Shown: one piece after another, positions 1 through 9,729 of the stretch
Layout of the letters: every line of letters starts with the position of its first letter
Numbering within the stretch: position 1 is the stretch's first letter
Source: UBA4656 sp002405525
Lineage (GTDB): Bacteria > Pseudomonadota > Gammaproteobacteria > Xanthomonadales > Ahniellaceae
Direction of reading: 5' to 3'
Assembly (NCBI GenBank): GCA_036723735.1
Contig: DAIMGT010000017.1
Location: forward strand, 1 to 54,316
DNA length: 54,316 bases
Notes under the pieces: generated by a model
Told to the model about the DNA's origin: nothing
Databases searched by the model: none
What the model saw: only the letters and a program-made list of their open reading frames with translations
Program-made: the position numbers and the translations under genes

Positions 1-49
1 CCGGGCGGTGCGCGTGGGGTGTGTCGCCGGCTCCATCGGGAGGAAGTGC

Positions 50-3000
50 ATGAGTCCGACCCTGGGCAGAAATGGTCTGCGCCTGTCCGCGCTGGGCGCC
101 GCCATCTTCGCATGCGGTCTTGGCACCGCGGCGACGGCGGCAGATGAAACATGGTCGCAGGCGCCGAAGTCGCTGGCGGCGATCGAGCGCGAGGCCGGGC
201 GCGATCTCTACATCGTCGGCCTGAAGTCGGCGCCGGTCGCCTCCTACGCCGGCGGTCGGACCGGCCTCGCCGCCGCTCCGCGGCGCGCCGACGGAAGGCT
301 CGACGTGCGTTCGGCGGCGGCGCTGGCGTACGTTGCCGCGCTGCAGGACGAGCACGCAGGATTCCTGCAGGGCCTGAGCAGCCGCATCGGGCGCCAGGTG
401 GCGCCGCTGGCCCCGCACTTCCAGTTCTTCCACGCCTTCAATGGCATGGTGCTGTCGCTGACGCCCGATGAGGCGGTCGCCCTGGCCGCCGATCCGATGG
501 TCGCGCTGGTCGAGGGATACAAGGAGTTTTCTCTCGCCACCGATGCCGGCCCCGCGCTGATCGGTGCGCCGACGGTCTGGGCCGGGTCGAGCACGCCCGG
601 CAGCGTGGCCACCCGCGGTGAAGGCGTGGTGGTCGGCGTGATCGACTCGGGCGCCAATCTCGGCAGTCCGTCGTTCGCCGATGTCGACTTGGACGGGTTC
701 GACCACACCAATCCCCTGGGCTCCGGGATCTTCCTCGGGTGGTGCAACCCGACCAATCCGAACCACAATCCCACCCGCGATGTCTGCAACGACAAGATCA
801 TCGGCGGCTGGGACTTCACCGACACCGCGTTTCCGGCCGGGCAGTTCGAGGCCGCGGGCTTCGAGGACGAGAACGGCCACGGCTCACACACCGCGTCGAC
901 CGCCGGCGGCAGCCGCCGGAGCGCAACCATCGCCGGCGTGTCGACGAACATCTCCGGCGTCGCACCGCGCGCGAACCTGGTGATCTACGACGCCTGCTAC
1001 ACCAACACCGCCGGCAGCGGCCTGTGCCCCAACGTGTCGACACTGGCGTCGATCAACCAGACCGTGGCCGATGCCGTGGTCGACGTCGTCAACTACTCGA
1101 TCAGCGGCAGCCAGGCGCCCTGGACCGATGCCAGTGCGCAGGCCTTCCTTGCCGCGCACAACGCCGGCGTGTTCGTCGCCGCATCGGCCGGTAACGGCAC
1201 GCCAACGCCCGGCACGACCAATCATGTCGCGCCGTGGCTGACCACGGTTGCGGCGTCCACCCACGATCGCGGCTTCTTCGGCAACAACTTCACGTTCGTG
1301 GCGCCGGCCGCGCCGCCGCCCGATGCCACCAACGTGCCGCTGCGGGCGTCAGCCCTTCCGCCCTTCCTCAGAGGAGGATCGATCACTGCTCCGCTGATCC
1401 TGAGCCCGACCTTCGGTACCGGCGATCCGAACAATGACGGTTGCACCGCGTTCCCCGCAGGGACCTTCACCCGCGGCGCGGCGGGCGGTATCGCCCTGCT
1501 TCGCTGGGGTACGGCCACCAGTGCGTGCGGCACCATCGCGCGCGTCAACAGCGCGGCCACCGCGGGTGCGATCGGCGTCATCTTCCTTTCCGATGTGCCG
1601 TTGAACGCAGGCGCGGGCGGGACGGTGCCGGCGTGGGTCATCAACGACACCACGCGCTCGGCCGCGATCCGCGCCCACCTCGCGACGGATCCGGCCAACG
1701 CGACGGCCACCATCGCCTTCCCTGGGCAGTCCTTCCCCGGCCAGGCAGACGTGATGGCGTCGTTCAGCCTGATCGGGCCGGCCAACGTCGACCTGCTGAA
1801 GCCGGACATCACCGGCCCCGGCGTCAGCGTCCTCGCGGCGGTGTCGCGCTGGACACGGGAAGACTTTTCGTGCTGCCTCGAGCCGAATGGCAACAATGAA
1901 ACCGGCCTGCTGAGCGGCACCTCGATGTCCACGCCGCACGTCGCGGGCGCCGCGGCGCTGGTGCGCGCGGTGCATCCGACCTGGACCCCGATGGAGGTCA
2001 AGTCGGCGCTGATGTCGACCGCGAAGACCGCCGGGGTGTTCAAGTTCAGCGCCACCACGCCGGCGACCGTTCCCAGCGATCCCTTCGACCGCGGAGGTGG
2101 ACGCGTGGACCTCACGCGGGCAACCCGTGCGGGACTGGTGATGAACGAGACCGGTCCGAACTTCACCGCCGCCAATCCGGCCACCGGCGGCAGTCCGGCG
2201 ACGCTGAACATGCCCAGCCTGCAGTTGCGCAACTGCGTGGGCGTCTGCACCGTGACGCGTACCGTGACCAGCCGCGCCGCGGGCAGCGTCGAGTGGTCAG
2301 CCAGCATTGCCGGCCTGCCGGCCGGCGTCGGCAGCGTCACGCCGCCGCAGTTCACGCTGACGTCCGGCCAGTCCCAGGTGGTGACCGTCAGCATCAACTC
2401 GGCAACGCTGAGCGCCACCTCGTTCTCGTTCGGGGAACTGGTGCTGGCACCGAACACCACCGCGGTGGTCGAGCAGCGCTTCCCGCTCGCGGTGCGCGGC
2501 GCCGCGCCGGATATCGCGGTGAGCCAGACTGCCGGCCTCTCGATCACGCTCGAGCAAGGGCAGGCCGGGTCGCGGACGTTCACGGTCTCGAACNNNNNNN
2601 NNNNNNNNNNNNNNNNNNNNNNNNNNNNNNNNNNNNNNNNNNNNNNNNNNNNNNNNNNNNNNNNNNNNNNNNNNNNNNNNNNNNNNNNNNNNNCTCGATC
2701 ACGCTCGAGCAAGGGCAGGCCGGGTCGCGGACGTTCACGGTCTCGAACGCCGGTAATCCCACCATCAACTGGGCGCTGGCCAGCGGCAACCAGGGCGCGC
2801 CGCTTCTCGACCTGTCACAGAACCTCGGCAATGGCTTCATTTCCGCGCAGTTCGCCGCCCGCACTCCGCCCAATACCGGGTTCTACATCGCCGAGGATTT
2901 CTCGGTGGCCGGATCGGCCCGCGTGACCACGCTGCGCGCGAACGGGTTCGTGCTGCCAGGCGGCCAGGTGCTGGGTGCGACCAACTCGCCCTTCATCAAC

Positions 3001-3648
3001 TTCCACGTCTATGCCGATTCCGCGGGCGCACCGGCGGGCGCACCGGAAGGCTTCGGCGCCGCCCCGATCTACAGCCGTCGCGTGGCTTCCAACGCGACCG
3101 GGCTGTCGCTCGCCAATGCCAGCATCGCACTCGACCTGGTCGCCAATGGCGCCCCGCCGCTCGATCTGACGACCGGGCGCTACTGGGTGGTGGTGTTCCC
3201 GGAGATGCCGGGTAACGGGACCGGGAGCACCGGCAATCCGCTCTGGGCGTGGCGCATCGTTGGTGTCGGCACGCCTGTCAATGGCCTCGCGCCGCGCGCG
3301 ATCACGCCGTCCGCGACCACCCCGTCGTGGGCCGTGCCGAACCTGACCGGCGCTCCGGGCCCCGGGCCCGCCAGCGGATTCTCGATGACGGTCGGTGCCA
3401 CCGTGGCATGCGGCGCCGCGTGGGCGACCCCGGACGTGACCAGCGGATCGCTGGGCGCTCTGGGATCGGCCACGGTGACGCTGGCGATCAACACCGCGGG
3501 GCTCGCGGCGGGAACCTACGGCAGTTACGTCTGCGTGTCGTCGGAAGGCACGGATGCGGACGAGCCGATGACCCTGGTGCCGGTCACGCTGACCGTGACG
3601 CCGGAGCCGCCGGTGTTCGCCAATGGATTCGAGCCCGCCGCGCCCTGA
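50..3648 (+). CDS. Secreted subtilisin-like (S8) serine protease, interrupted by assembly gap
   Basis: Secreted S8 endopeptidase. ATG 50 follows a GGGAGGAAG ribosome site and opens a signal peptide ending near ATAA (residue 31); a frame-compatible ATG at 8 lacks this. An I9-like propeptide (about 50-160) precedes the catalytic domain, whose triad is visible: D199 (VIDSG), H277 (GHGSH) and S625 (SGTSMSTPH). A PA-type insertion lies at about 430-575 (GGIALLRW). The C-terminal half holds beta-sandwich domains (RTFTVSN, VPVTLTVTP) and ends VFANGFEPAAP. The 100 N at 2594-2693 break the frame, but the 55 bp before and after them are identical. Removing one copy plus the Ns (155 bp) joins the two frames into about 1147 aa. 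I therefore read the gene as intact and the frame change as an assembly effect. A true internal domain repeat is the alternative. A terminator follows at 3680. Confidence 0.9.
2594..2693. other. Assembly gap of 100 N
   Basis: Exactly 100 N inside the protease gene. The 55 bp ending at 2593 are repeated identically at 2694-2748, the signature of two contigs that share a 55-mer graph node. Collapsing the duplicate restores the reading frame. Confidence 0.97.
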
Positions 3649-3679
3649 CGGAGCAGTCCGGGTCGAAGTACCGAGCGAC

Positions 3680-3706
3680 GGGCGCCGCAAGGCGCCCTTC
3701 GCTTTT
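3680..3706 (+). terminator. Rho-independent terminator after the protease
   Basis: A perfect 7-bp stem GGGCGCC / GGCGCCC with a GCAA tetraloop is followed by TTCGCTTTT. It lies 32 bp after the protease stop and between two convergent genes, so it may serve both strands. Confidence 0.8.
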
Positions 3707-3746
3707 GGGGGGTGTCTATCTTCGCCGCGCCGCTTCGCGCGGTCCG

Positions 3747-4310
3747 TCAGTACGCCGTCCCGCCCGTCGCCGCATACATCGCCAGCACCTCTCGCGCCGC
3801 CTCGCGCCCGATGTCGCGCCGCACCTCGATGCCGCGGCGCTCGAGTTCGCCGACCCAGTCGGCGGGCAGCGGGCCTTCGTCGAACTCGGTGAGTTCCTCC
3901 ACGTCCTCGGCGCGCGCGCCGATCAGCAGGCGGCGCACGCCGCTCCACACGGTGGCGCCGAAGCACTGGCAGCAGGGCTGGCTGCTGGTGGCCAGGGTGA
4001 AGGCGTGGCCGTCGTCGAGGTCGAGACGGAAGCGCTGCAGGCGGTGTTGCGCGGTCATGAAGGCCATCATCTCGGCGTGCGCGACCGAGCACGACAGCGG
4101 CACCACGCGATTGACGCCAACGCTGACCAGGCGGCCGGTCTCGCTGAAGATCGCCGCGCCGAACGGGCCGCCTGTGCGGCGATCCACGTTGATCCGCGAC
4201 AAGCGGATCGCCAGCGCCATCTTCGATTCGTCGTCCGCGCAGACGAGGTCGGGCTCCACCGCCTGGTGGATCCACGGCGGCAGCGTGAGGTGGACCTGGG
4301 CGTAGAGCAT
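3747..4310 (-). CDS. Cytidine/deoxycytidylate-type nucleoside deaminase
   Basis: Zinc-dependent deaminase of the CDA fold, 187 aa from ATG 4310. The two zinc motifs are complete: H78-A-E80 (VAHAE) and P112-C113-x-x-C116 (QPCCQC). The segment GGPFGAAIFSETGRLVSVGVN is the usual first beta-alpha unit of the guanine deaminase/TadA-like group. The substrate (guanine, cytosine, tRNA adenosine or another base) cannot be read from these motifs. The frame is open upstream to 4376, but that extension runs into a REP element at 4344, so 4310 is preferred. It converges on the protease and shares no operon; 146 bp separate it from glnS. Confidence 0.8.
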   Translation of the reverse strand: MLYAQVHLTLPPWIHQAVEPDLVCADDESKMALAIRLSRINVDRRTGGPFGAAIFSETGRLVSVGVNRVVPLSCSVAHAEMMAFMTAQHRLQRFRLDLDDGHAFTLATSSQPCCQCFGATVWSGVRRLLIGARAEDVEELTEFDEGPLPADWVGELERRGIEVRRDIGREAAREVLAMYAATGGTAY

Positions 4311-4343
4311 GCGGATTCCGGGCGCGGCTGGCGACGACCCTAT

Positions 4344-4368
4344 TGTAGGAGCGCGCCCAGCGGGCGAC
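4344..4368 (+). repeat. REP-like palindromic element
   Basis: Starts TGTAGGAGCG and contains the imperfect palindrome GCGCGCCC-AGC-GGGCGAC. The same GTAGGAGCG/TGTGGGAGCG head occurs in the cluster at 25288-25449. This is the form of REP elements dispersed in Xanthomonadales and Pseudomonas genomes. Confidence 0.6.
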
Positions 4369-4456
4369 CGCAGCATCGGGCTCCTGCGGCGCGGAACGCG
4401 GGGTGCGGTCGCGCGCGTGGCGCGCTGCTGCGGGGCGCACGCCTACGCGGCGCAGA

Positions 4457-6184
4457 TCAGGCTTTCTTCGCGAACGAATCGCGCAGGGTGACGGTGCGAT
4501 TGAAGACCGGCGCGCCCGCGCGGTGGTCGTGGCGGTCGGCGACGAAGTAGCCGAGGCGCTCGAGCTGGAAGCGCGATTCGGGCGCGATGTCGCCCAGTGA
4601 AGGTTCGACCCAGCCGCGCACCACGCGCCTGGACTGCGGATTGAGATGGTCGCGCCACGTCTTGCCGCCGCTGTCATCGTCGGGGTCGGCCGCCGTGAAC
4701 AGGCGCTCGTACAGGCGCACTTCGGCCGCCACCGCATGCGCGGCGCTGACCCAGTGGATGGTGCCCTTCACCTTGCGGGCGGCGCCCGGCAGGCCGGCGC
4801 GGGTGTCGGGATCGAGCGTGCAGTGCACGGCGACCACCGTGTCGCCGTCCTTGTCCACGCCGGTGCACTTCACGATGCCGACGCCGCGCAGGCGGACTTC
4901 GCCGCCCGGGACCAGGCGATGGAAACCCTTGGGCGGGACTTCCATGAAATCCTCGCGCTCGATCCACAGTTCGCGCCCGAACGGGACCGCGCGGGTGCCA
5001 CGCGCTTCGTCCTTCGGGTGGTTGGCGAAGGTGAGCGTTTCGGCGTGGCCTTGCGGCAGGTTCTCGATCACCAGCCTGAGCGGGTCGAGCACCGCCATGC
5101 GGCGCTCGGCCGATGCGTCGAGGTCCTCGCGCACGCAGCCTTCGAGCACGTCGAAGGCGATCACGCTGTTCTGCTTGGTCACGCCCGCGCGTTCCCAGAA
5201 CGTGCGGATCGCGGCCGGCGTGAAGCCGCGCCGGCGCGCGCCCGACAGCGTCGGCATGCGCGGGTCGTCCCAGCCTTCCACCACGCCGTCGGCGACCAGC
5301 GAGATCAATTTGCGCTTGCTCATCACCGTGTAGTCGAAGTTGCCGCGCGCGAACTCGATCTGCTGCGGGCGCGAGACCGGCATCAGCAGTCCGCGCTCGC
5401 GCAGCGGCGCGGTCAGCGACGCGTCGTTGGGCAGGTCGAGCTGGTCGAGGTACCAGTCGTAGAGCGGACGGTGGTCCTCGAACTCCAGCGTGCAGATCGA
5501 GTGCGTGATGCCCTCCACCGCGTCGCTGATGCAGTGCGCGAAGTCGTACATCGGGTAGATCGGCCACGCATCGCCGGTGTTCTGGTGCGTGACCTTGCGG
5601 ATGCGGTACACGGCCGGATCGCGCAGGTTGATGTTGCCTGACGCCATGTCGATCTTCGCGCGCAAGGTGCGCGCGCCGTCGGCGAACTCGCCGGCGCGCA
5701 TGCGGCGGAACAGGTCGAGGTTCTCGTCCACGCCGCGGCCCCGGTACGGGCTGTCGCGGCCCGGCTCGGTGAGCGTGCCGCGGTACGCGCGCACCTCGTC
5801 GGCGCTGAGGTCGCAGACGTAGGCCTTGCCGTCGCGGATCAGTTTCTCCGCGCACAGGTACATCACCTCGAAGTAGTCCGAGGCGTGCAGCAGCGCGTTC
5901 CAGTCGAAGCCCAGCCAGCGCACGTCGGCCTGGATCGACTGCACGTATTCGACGTCCTCCTTGACCGGATTGGTGTCGTCGAAGCGCAGGTTGCAGGAGC
6001 CGCCGAACTCGCGCGCCAGCCCGAAGTTCAGGCAGATCGACTTGCCGTGGCCGAGATGTAGATACCCGTTGGGCTCCGGCGGGAAGCGGGTGGCGACCCG
6101 GCCGCCGTGCTTTCCGGCCGCGAGGTCGTCGCGCACGATCTGGCGGATGAAGTGGTTGGCCGGGGCGGGCGTCGGCTCGGTCAT
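4457..6184 (-). CDS. glnS: Glutamine--tRNA ligase
   Basis: Class I aminoacyl-tRNA synthetase charging tRNA-Gln with glutamine in the cytoplasm. 575 aa from ATG 6184, close to the 554 aa of the E. coli enzyme. The start MTEPTPAPANHFIRQIV matches the family N-terminus; an open extension upstream to 6298 is not conserved-looking. The HIGH motif is H43-L-G-H46 (GYLHLGHGKSI) and the KMSKS equivalent is VMSKRKL. The gln-type anticodon-binding beta barrels fill the C-terminal 230 residues (PKGFHRLVPGGEVRLRG), ending RDSFAKKA. A DUF3253 gene lies 70 bp upstream on the same strand. A weak -10-like TAAACT in that space suggests glnS may also have its own promoter. Confidence 0.97.
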   Translation of the reverse strand: MTEPTPAPANHFIRQIVRDDLAAGKHGGRVATRFPPEPNGYLHLGHGKSICLNFGLAREFGGSCNLRFDDTNPVKEDVEYVQSIQADVRWLGFDWNALLHASDYFEVMYLCAEKLIRDGKAYVCDLSADEVRAYRGTLTEPGRDSPYRGRGVDENLDLFRRMRAGEFADGARTLRAKIDMASGNINLRDPAVYRIRKVTHQNTGDAWPIYPMYDFAHCISDAVEGITHSICTLEFEDHRPLYDWYLDQLDLPNDASLTAPLRERGLLMPVSRPQQIEFARGNFDYTVMSKRKLISLVADGVVEGWDDPRMPTLSGARRRGFTPAAIRTFWERAGVTKQNSVIAFDVLEGCVREDLDASAERRMAVLDPLRLVIENLPQGHAETLTFANHPKDEARGTRAVPFGRELWIEREDFMEVPPKGFHRLVPGGEVRLRGVGIVKCTGVDKDGDTVVAVHCTLDPDTRAGLPGAARKVKGTIHWVSAAHAVAAEVRLYERLFTAADPDDDSGGKTWRDHLNPQSRRVVRGWVEPSLGDIAPESRFQLERLGYFVADRHDHRAGAPVFNRTVTLRDSFAKKA

Positions 6185-6254
6185 GGCGCGCGGGACGGGC
6201 AGGAGGCAGTCATCGAGTTTATCAGCGCGCGGCCGCGCAGCCGGCTTCCGCGGA

Positions 6255-6617
6255 TCAGGACGGCGGCGGCCGGCGCATGCGCAGTCGGATCGGACCACGG
6301 GCCGTGGCGAGGTCCACCAGTTGGCCGCCCTGCAGCGCCTCGATCGCGCCCTCGGCGGCCAGCGTGGCGGCGATGCGGCGCACCGGGCGCATCAGGTCGC
6401 GCCAGGCGTGCCCGGTCTCGCGCTCGATCGCGCGCGCGGCTTCGCTGGGACAGAGGGACCCGGGGTCGCGGCGCGCCTGCAGCAGGCGCAGCAGCGTGGC
6501 GCGGATGCGCGGGGCGAGTTCGTCTTCCACCGGGCGGGCTGCTGCGTGGTTGGCGATCGGGTGGCGGCAGGCCGGGGCTCGGCCGCGCGTCAGTCTCGCA
6601 GGTTCCGCCTCGGGCAT
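6255..6617 (-). CDS. DUF3253 family protein
   Basis: Small cytoplasmic protein, 120 aa from ATG 6617, or 91 aa from an in-frame GTG at 6530. The region from PRIRATLLRLL through CPSEAARAIE, WRDLMRPVRRIAATL and EGAIEALQGG to ARGPIRLR matches the DUF3253 family, a predicted winged-helix-like fold of unknown function. The first 29 residues look unconserved, so the shorter form is possible; neither start has a strong ribosome site. It is divergent from the DUF2007 gene across 144 bp and upstream of glnS on the same strand. Confidence 0.75.
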   Translation of the reverse strand: MPEAEPARLTRGRAPACRHPIANHAAARPVEDELAPRIRATLLRLLQARRDPGSLCPSEAARAIERETGHAWRDLMRPVRRIAATLAAEGAIEALQGGQLVDLATARGPIRLRMRRPPPS

Positions 6618-6761
6618 CCGCCGTGCCGCGCGGGCCGTCCTGGCCGGGGGCAGACCCGGGTCGCCGCGAGCGCCGCCGTGCACCCGCCCTCGGTCGGGGC
6701 GTGCGGGGCGCGTCGTCGGTCCGCGGTTTACGCGGCGGCGCGCATCGGCTAGCGTCCCCGC

Positions 6762-7031
6762 ATGCGCATCGTCTACCGCGCCGAGAATCTGATCGACGCA
6801 CACTTGGTCAAGGGCGCGCTCGAAGGAGCCGGCATTCCCGCCCACGTGGCGGGCGAGTACCTCACCGGAGCGATGGGCGAACTGCCTGCGCTCGGGCTGG
6901 TGTCTGTAATGGTTCCGGAGCATGCGCTGCCGGCCGCCGGCCCGGTGGTGGCAGCGTGCGACGCCCAGTTGCGCGAGGCGCGCGCCGCCGCGGCCGGCGA
7001 CGACGACTGCGCGCGGCCTGCGCCGGCCTGA
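6762..7031 (+). CDS. DUF2007 domain protein
   Basis: 89 aa. The line MRIVYRAENLIDAHLVKGAL, then GIPAHVAGEYLTGAMGELPA and VSVMVPEHAL, is the hallmark of DUF2007 (putative signal-transducing protein). In that family a ferredoxin-like or PII-like fold is expected but the role is unknown. A TAGCGT hexamer 9 bp before the ATG, with no ribosome site between, suggests a leaderless or near-leaderless transcript. Its TGA stop lies inside the first bases of a dispersed repeat (CCTGAGAGGC at 7027). Confidence 0.8.
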   Translation: MRIVYRAENLIDAHLVKGALEGAGIPAHVAGEYLTGAMGELPALGLVSVMVPEHALPAAGPVVAACDAQLREARAAAAGDDDCARPAPA

Positions 7032-7186
7032 GAGGCGGTGAAGGAAACGGCCTCTCAGGCAGGCCACGGACGGCTCGCGTGCGGGTCATGCACGCAAGGG
7101 CATGATTGGCGGGAGCGAGTCCGGACCCGTGCCGGACTCGCGACTGGAAAAACCCACAGGATGTGGTTTTTTTCACAGGCTCTGAG
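7027..7186 (+). repeat. Stop-codon-linked dispersed repeat, family A, copy 1
   Basis: About 160 bp, matching copies at 9730-9887, 16496-16655 and 27950-28097. It begins with a perfect 10-bp stem CCTGAGAGGC / GCCTCTCAGG (7027-7059) that contains the DUF2007 stop codon. Next comes CATGC/GCATG, then the 8-bp stem GAGTCCGG / CCGGACTC, then an A-rich/T-rich hairpin AAACCCACA-gga-TGTGGTTTTTT that could act as a terminator in this copy. Confidence 0.75.
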
Positions 7187-7268
7187 TCGGCACTGCGTCG
7201 CCGCACCCGCGCGTCTGTGCGGCGGACGATCGCGACCCGCGCGGGGCGTGCTCCGCTATGCTGCGCGC

Positions 7269-7949
7269 ATGGCTCGTACTGCCCGCCGCCCCGCCTGGAT
7301 CGGCATCCTGCTGACGGTGCTTGCGGTGGCCGGCATCGCGCGCGCCGCGGACGATGCGGCGTCCACGCCCTATGCCGTTCTCCACGCCGCGCTGTCGCCG
7401 GCCCTCGAGGTCGAAGGCGACCCGCACCTGCGCGCGGTGCAGAAAATCGAGAGCAAGCTGGCGAACGTGGCTCCGCGGGACATCGAGGTGACGATCGACG
7501 CGCGCGGCGGACCGATCCGGGTGCCGGTCGCCGCCGATGGCCGCGTCGCCTTTCCGCTGCGCGACGACCTGTTGGCCGAGAACCCGCCGGTGCGCAGCAA
7601 CCAGCCGCGCGGCTCGCTCACGGTGTCGGTCACGCTGGCGCTGGCGTCACCGCGATCGACGCGGGTCCCGGTCGGGGAGTTTTCTGCGGCGCTTGACGCC
7701 GCCGACGCCTGGCTTTCGCGCAAGGCTGCGGCGGAGGGTGTGGCGCCACCCGTCGTGCGCGGGCTGGAACTGCGCTTCCCGCCCGCCGCCGGCGCCAGCG
7801 CAACGCTGCGCGGGCGCAGCGAGCGGCTGCTGCTGGCCGACGGCGACGGCCGCATCGTGCTGGTGCGCGAGCGCGACCTCGTCGACGGCACGCGGGAGGT
7901 CGAATTGTCGCAACCGCCGCTGGAAGTCGTGCCTTGGCTTGCGCGGTGA
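7269..7949 (+). CDS. Secreted protein of unknown function
   Basis: 226 aa from ATG 7269. A signal peptide (MARTARRPAWIGILLTVLA, cleavage near ARA-AD at about 26) indicates export to the periplasm. The mature part opens YAVLHAALSPAL, then reads VQKIESKLANVAPRDIEV and GGPIRVPVAADGRVAFPL, then LTVSVTLAL: a pattern of short beta strands. I do not recognise a named family. TATGCT lies 12 bp upstream of the ATG with no ribosome site, suggesting a short leader. The EamA transporter starts 17 bp after its stop and is probably co-transcribed. Confidence 0.7.
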   Translation: MARTARRPAWIGILLTVLAVAGIARAADDAASTPYAVLHAALSPALEVEGDPHLRAVQKIESKLANVAPRDIEVTIDARGGPIRVPVAADGRVAFPLRDDLLAENPPVRSNQPRGSLTVSVTLALASPRSTRVPVGEFSAALDAADAWLSRKAAAEGVAPPVVRGLELRFPPAAGASATLRGRSERLLLADGDGRIVLVRERDLVDGTREVELSQPPLEVVPWLAR

Positions 7950-7965
7950 GGCTGCGCGGCGTGCC

Positions 7966-8859
7966 GTGAGCGCCGCCGCGTCGCCGCGCGCGGTGCTGAT
8001 GATGCTGGCCGGGGCCAGCGTGATCGGCACCAACAGCATCCTCGTGCGCCTGTCGGAGGTCGCGCCGACCGAGGCCGCGTTCTGGCGGATGCTGTTCGGC
8101 GGCGCGATGCTGCTCGGTCTGCTGGCTGGACTGCGCCGGCTCCGCTGGCCGGGCGTCGCCAGCCTGGGCTGGCTGTGCCTGCCGGCGACCGCATTCGCCG
8201 TCGACCTGTGGATGTGGCACCGGAGCATCGCCGCGGTGGGGCCGGGGCTGGCCACGCTGCTCGCCAACTTCCAGGTGTTCCTGATGGTGCTCGCTGGTGT
8301 GCTGCTGTTCGGCGAGCGCATCGGGCCGCGGTTCGCGGCCGGGCTGGCGCTGGCCTTCGGGGGTACCTGGCTGCTGGTCGGGCGCGACTGGTCGGCGTTC
8401 GGCGGCGACTACCGGATCGGCGTATGGCTGGGGCTCGCCACCGGCGTCGCCTACGCCACCTTCAACCTGACCCTGCGCCACGCGCAGCAGCGCCAGCGTG
8501 TGGGCGGCAGCGAGCAGGCACTGGCGCTGATGTCCCTGGTGTGTGCGGCGATGCTGGGTGCGATGGTGGTGGCGGAAGGCGGATCGTTCGTGATCCCTGG
8601 CCCGCAGTCGCTGGGCGCGCTGCTCGCGCTCGGGCTCACCGGCCAGGTGCTGGGCTGGGTGCTGATCGGCCGTGCGTTGCCGCTGCTGCCGGCGTCGCTG
8701 GTCGGCCTGCTGCTGCTGCTGCAGCCGACCGTGTCCTTCGTCCTCGACGTCCTGCTGTTCGACCGCCCCACCGCGGCCTGGGACTGGCTGGGGGTGGCGG
8801 GGTCGCTGGTGGGGATCTTCCTGGCGAGTACGCGCGGCGGCGCGGACGAGAAGGGATAG
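7966..8859 (+). CDS. EamA/DMT-family transporter
   Basis: Inner-membrane drug/metabolite transporter, 297 aa from GTG 7966 (MSAAASPRAVLMMLAG). About ten hydrophobic helices fall into two EamA repeats: the first with GTNSILVRLSEVAPTEAAFWRML, the second with GVAYATFNLTLRHAQ and ending LLLLQPTVSFVLDVLLFDRP. The paired PTEAAFWR / QPTVSFVL elements are typical. The substrate is unknown; family members export amino acids, metabolites or drugs. No upstream in-frame ATG exists outside the preceding gene, which supports the GTG. Confidence 0.87.
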   Translation: MSAAASPRAVLMMLAGASVIGTNSILVRLSEVAPTEAAFWRMLFGGAMLLGLLAGLRRLRWPGVASLGWLCLPATAFAVDLWMWHRSIAAVGPGLATLLANFQVFLMVLAGVLLFGERIGPRFAAGLALAFGGTWLLVGRDWSAFGGDYRIGVWLGLATGVAYATFNLTLRHAQQRQRVGGSEQALALMSLVCAAMLGAMVVAEGGSFVIPGPQSLGALLALGLTGQVLGWVLIGRALPLLPASLVGLLLLLQPTVSFVLDVLLFDRPTAAWDWLGVAGSLVGIFLASTRGGADEKG

Positions 8860-8868
8860 CGCGCTGCC

Positions 8869-8970
8869 GAGGGCTCAGGGCCCAGGGCCCAACGCCCGCT
8901 CCACCAGCGCGTTGCCCTGTGCTCCGCACATCGCAACACCGGAGCCCATCCCCTCCGCCCCATACCCTTG
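8869..8970 (+). repeat. GGGCCC-rich dispersed repeat, family C, copy 1
   Basis: GAGGGCTCAGGGCCCAGGGC at 8869-8888 matches 40321-40340 at 19 of 20 positions. CATACCCTTGACCCTG near 8956 resembles the ATACCCTGGGCCCTG units of the second copy. Both copies lie 5-9 bp after the TAG stop of a membrane transporter on the same strand. Confidence 0.5.
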
Positions 8971-9040
8971 ACCCTGCTTCCCCCACCCCTTGTTCGCACC
9001 CTCCGCACCACCATTTCCAGCCCGCTACCGGAGGTGACCC

Positions 9041-9688
9041 ATGTTCGGATTCGGAAAACCCGCCGCCCTTCTGCCACGCGAGCAGGCGTTGCCCGGGCGC
9101 GGCATGGAGATGCCATTGATCAACCGGCACTTCGTGCACGGCAGGCCCCTGCGGGGCGCGTTCCCCGGCTGCGAGCGCGTCCTGTTCGGTATGGGGTGTT
9201 TCTGGGGCGCGGAACGCAAGTACTGGTCGATCGCCGGCGTGCACACCACCGCGGTCGGCTACGCGGCCGGCGACACGCCGAACCCGACCTACCGCGAGGT
9301 GTGCAGCGGCCGGACCAACCACAACGAGGTGGTGCTGGTGGTCTTCGACCCCGCGCAGGTGGCGTTCGAGGCGCTGTTGAAGGTGTTCTGGGAAAGCCAC
9401 GACCCGACCCAGGGCATGCGCCAGGGCAACGATGCCGGCACCCAGTATCGTTCCGGCATCTACTGCGCGACCGACGCGCGGCGCGCGGCGGCGCTTCGCA
9501 GCCGCGACGACTTTCAACCGCGCCTCGCGCAGGCCGGGTACGGTCCGATCACCACCGAGATCCTGCCCCTGCCGCCCTTCTACTACGCCGAGGACGATCA
9601 TCAGCAGTACCTGGCGAAGAATCCGGGCGGCTACTGCGGCCTCGGTGGAACCGGGGTGTCGTGCCCGGTGAGCGCGGTGGCGGGCTGA
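9041..9688 (+). CDS. msrA: Peptide-methionine (S)-S-oxide reductase MsrA
   Basis: Repairs oxidised methionine, reducing the S epimer of methionine sulfoxide with electrons from thioredoxin. 215 aa. The active-site motif GCFWGAER carries the catalytic C53; the domain continues with GYAAGDTPNPTYREVCSGRTNHNEVV, and C-terminal cysteines in GGYCGLGGTGVSC fit resolving residues. The 40-residue N-terminal lead (LPREQALPGR) is common in proteobacterial MsrA of about 215 aa. The ribosome site GGAGGTGA lies 5 bp before the ATG. It is a single gene. An oxyR-type regulator lies 0.8 kb away, but the sequence shows no direct regulatory link. Confidence 0.96.
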   Translation: MFGFGKPAALLPREQALPGRGMEMPLINRHFVHGRPLRGAFPGCERVLFGMGCFWGAERKYWSIAGVHTTAVGYAAGDTPNPTYREVCSGRTNHNEVVLVVFDPAQVAFEALLKVFWESHDPTQGMRQGNDAGTQYRSGIYCATDARRAAALRSRDDFQPRLAQAGYGPITTEILPLPPFYYAEDDHQQYLAKNPGGYCGLGGTGVSCPVSAVAG

Positions 9689-9729
9689 TTCGGCCCCGCG
9701 TGATCCGGAGGGCCGCGGCGGAGCCGGCC

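Noticed and set aside
6618..7067. Extension of the DUF3253 frame upstream to 7067
   Set aside because: It would run antisense through the DUF2007 gene, and the added 150 residues are compositionally random.
8869..8970. Tandem GGGCCC units considered as a CRISPR array
   Set aside because: Units are irregular, overlapping palindromes without unique spacers; no cas genes anywhere in the window.
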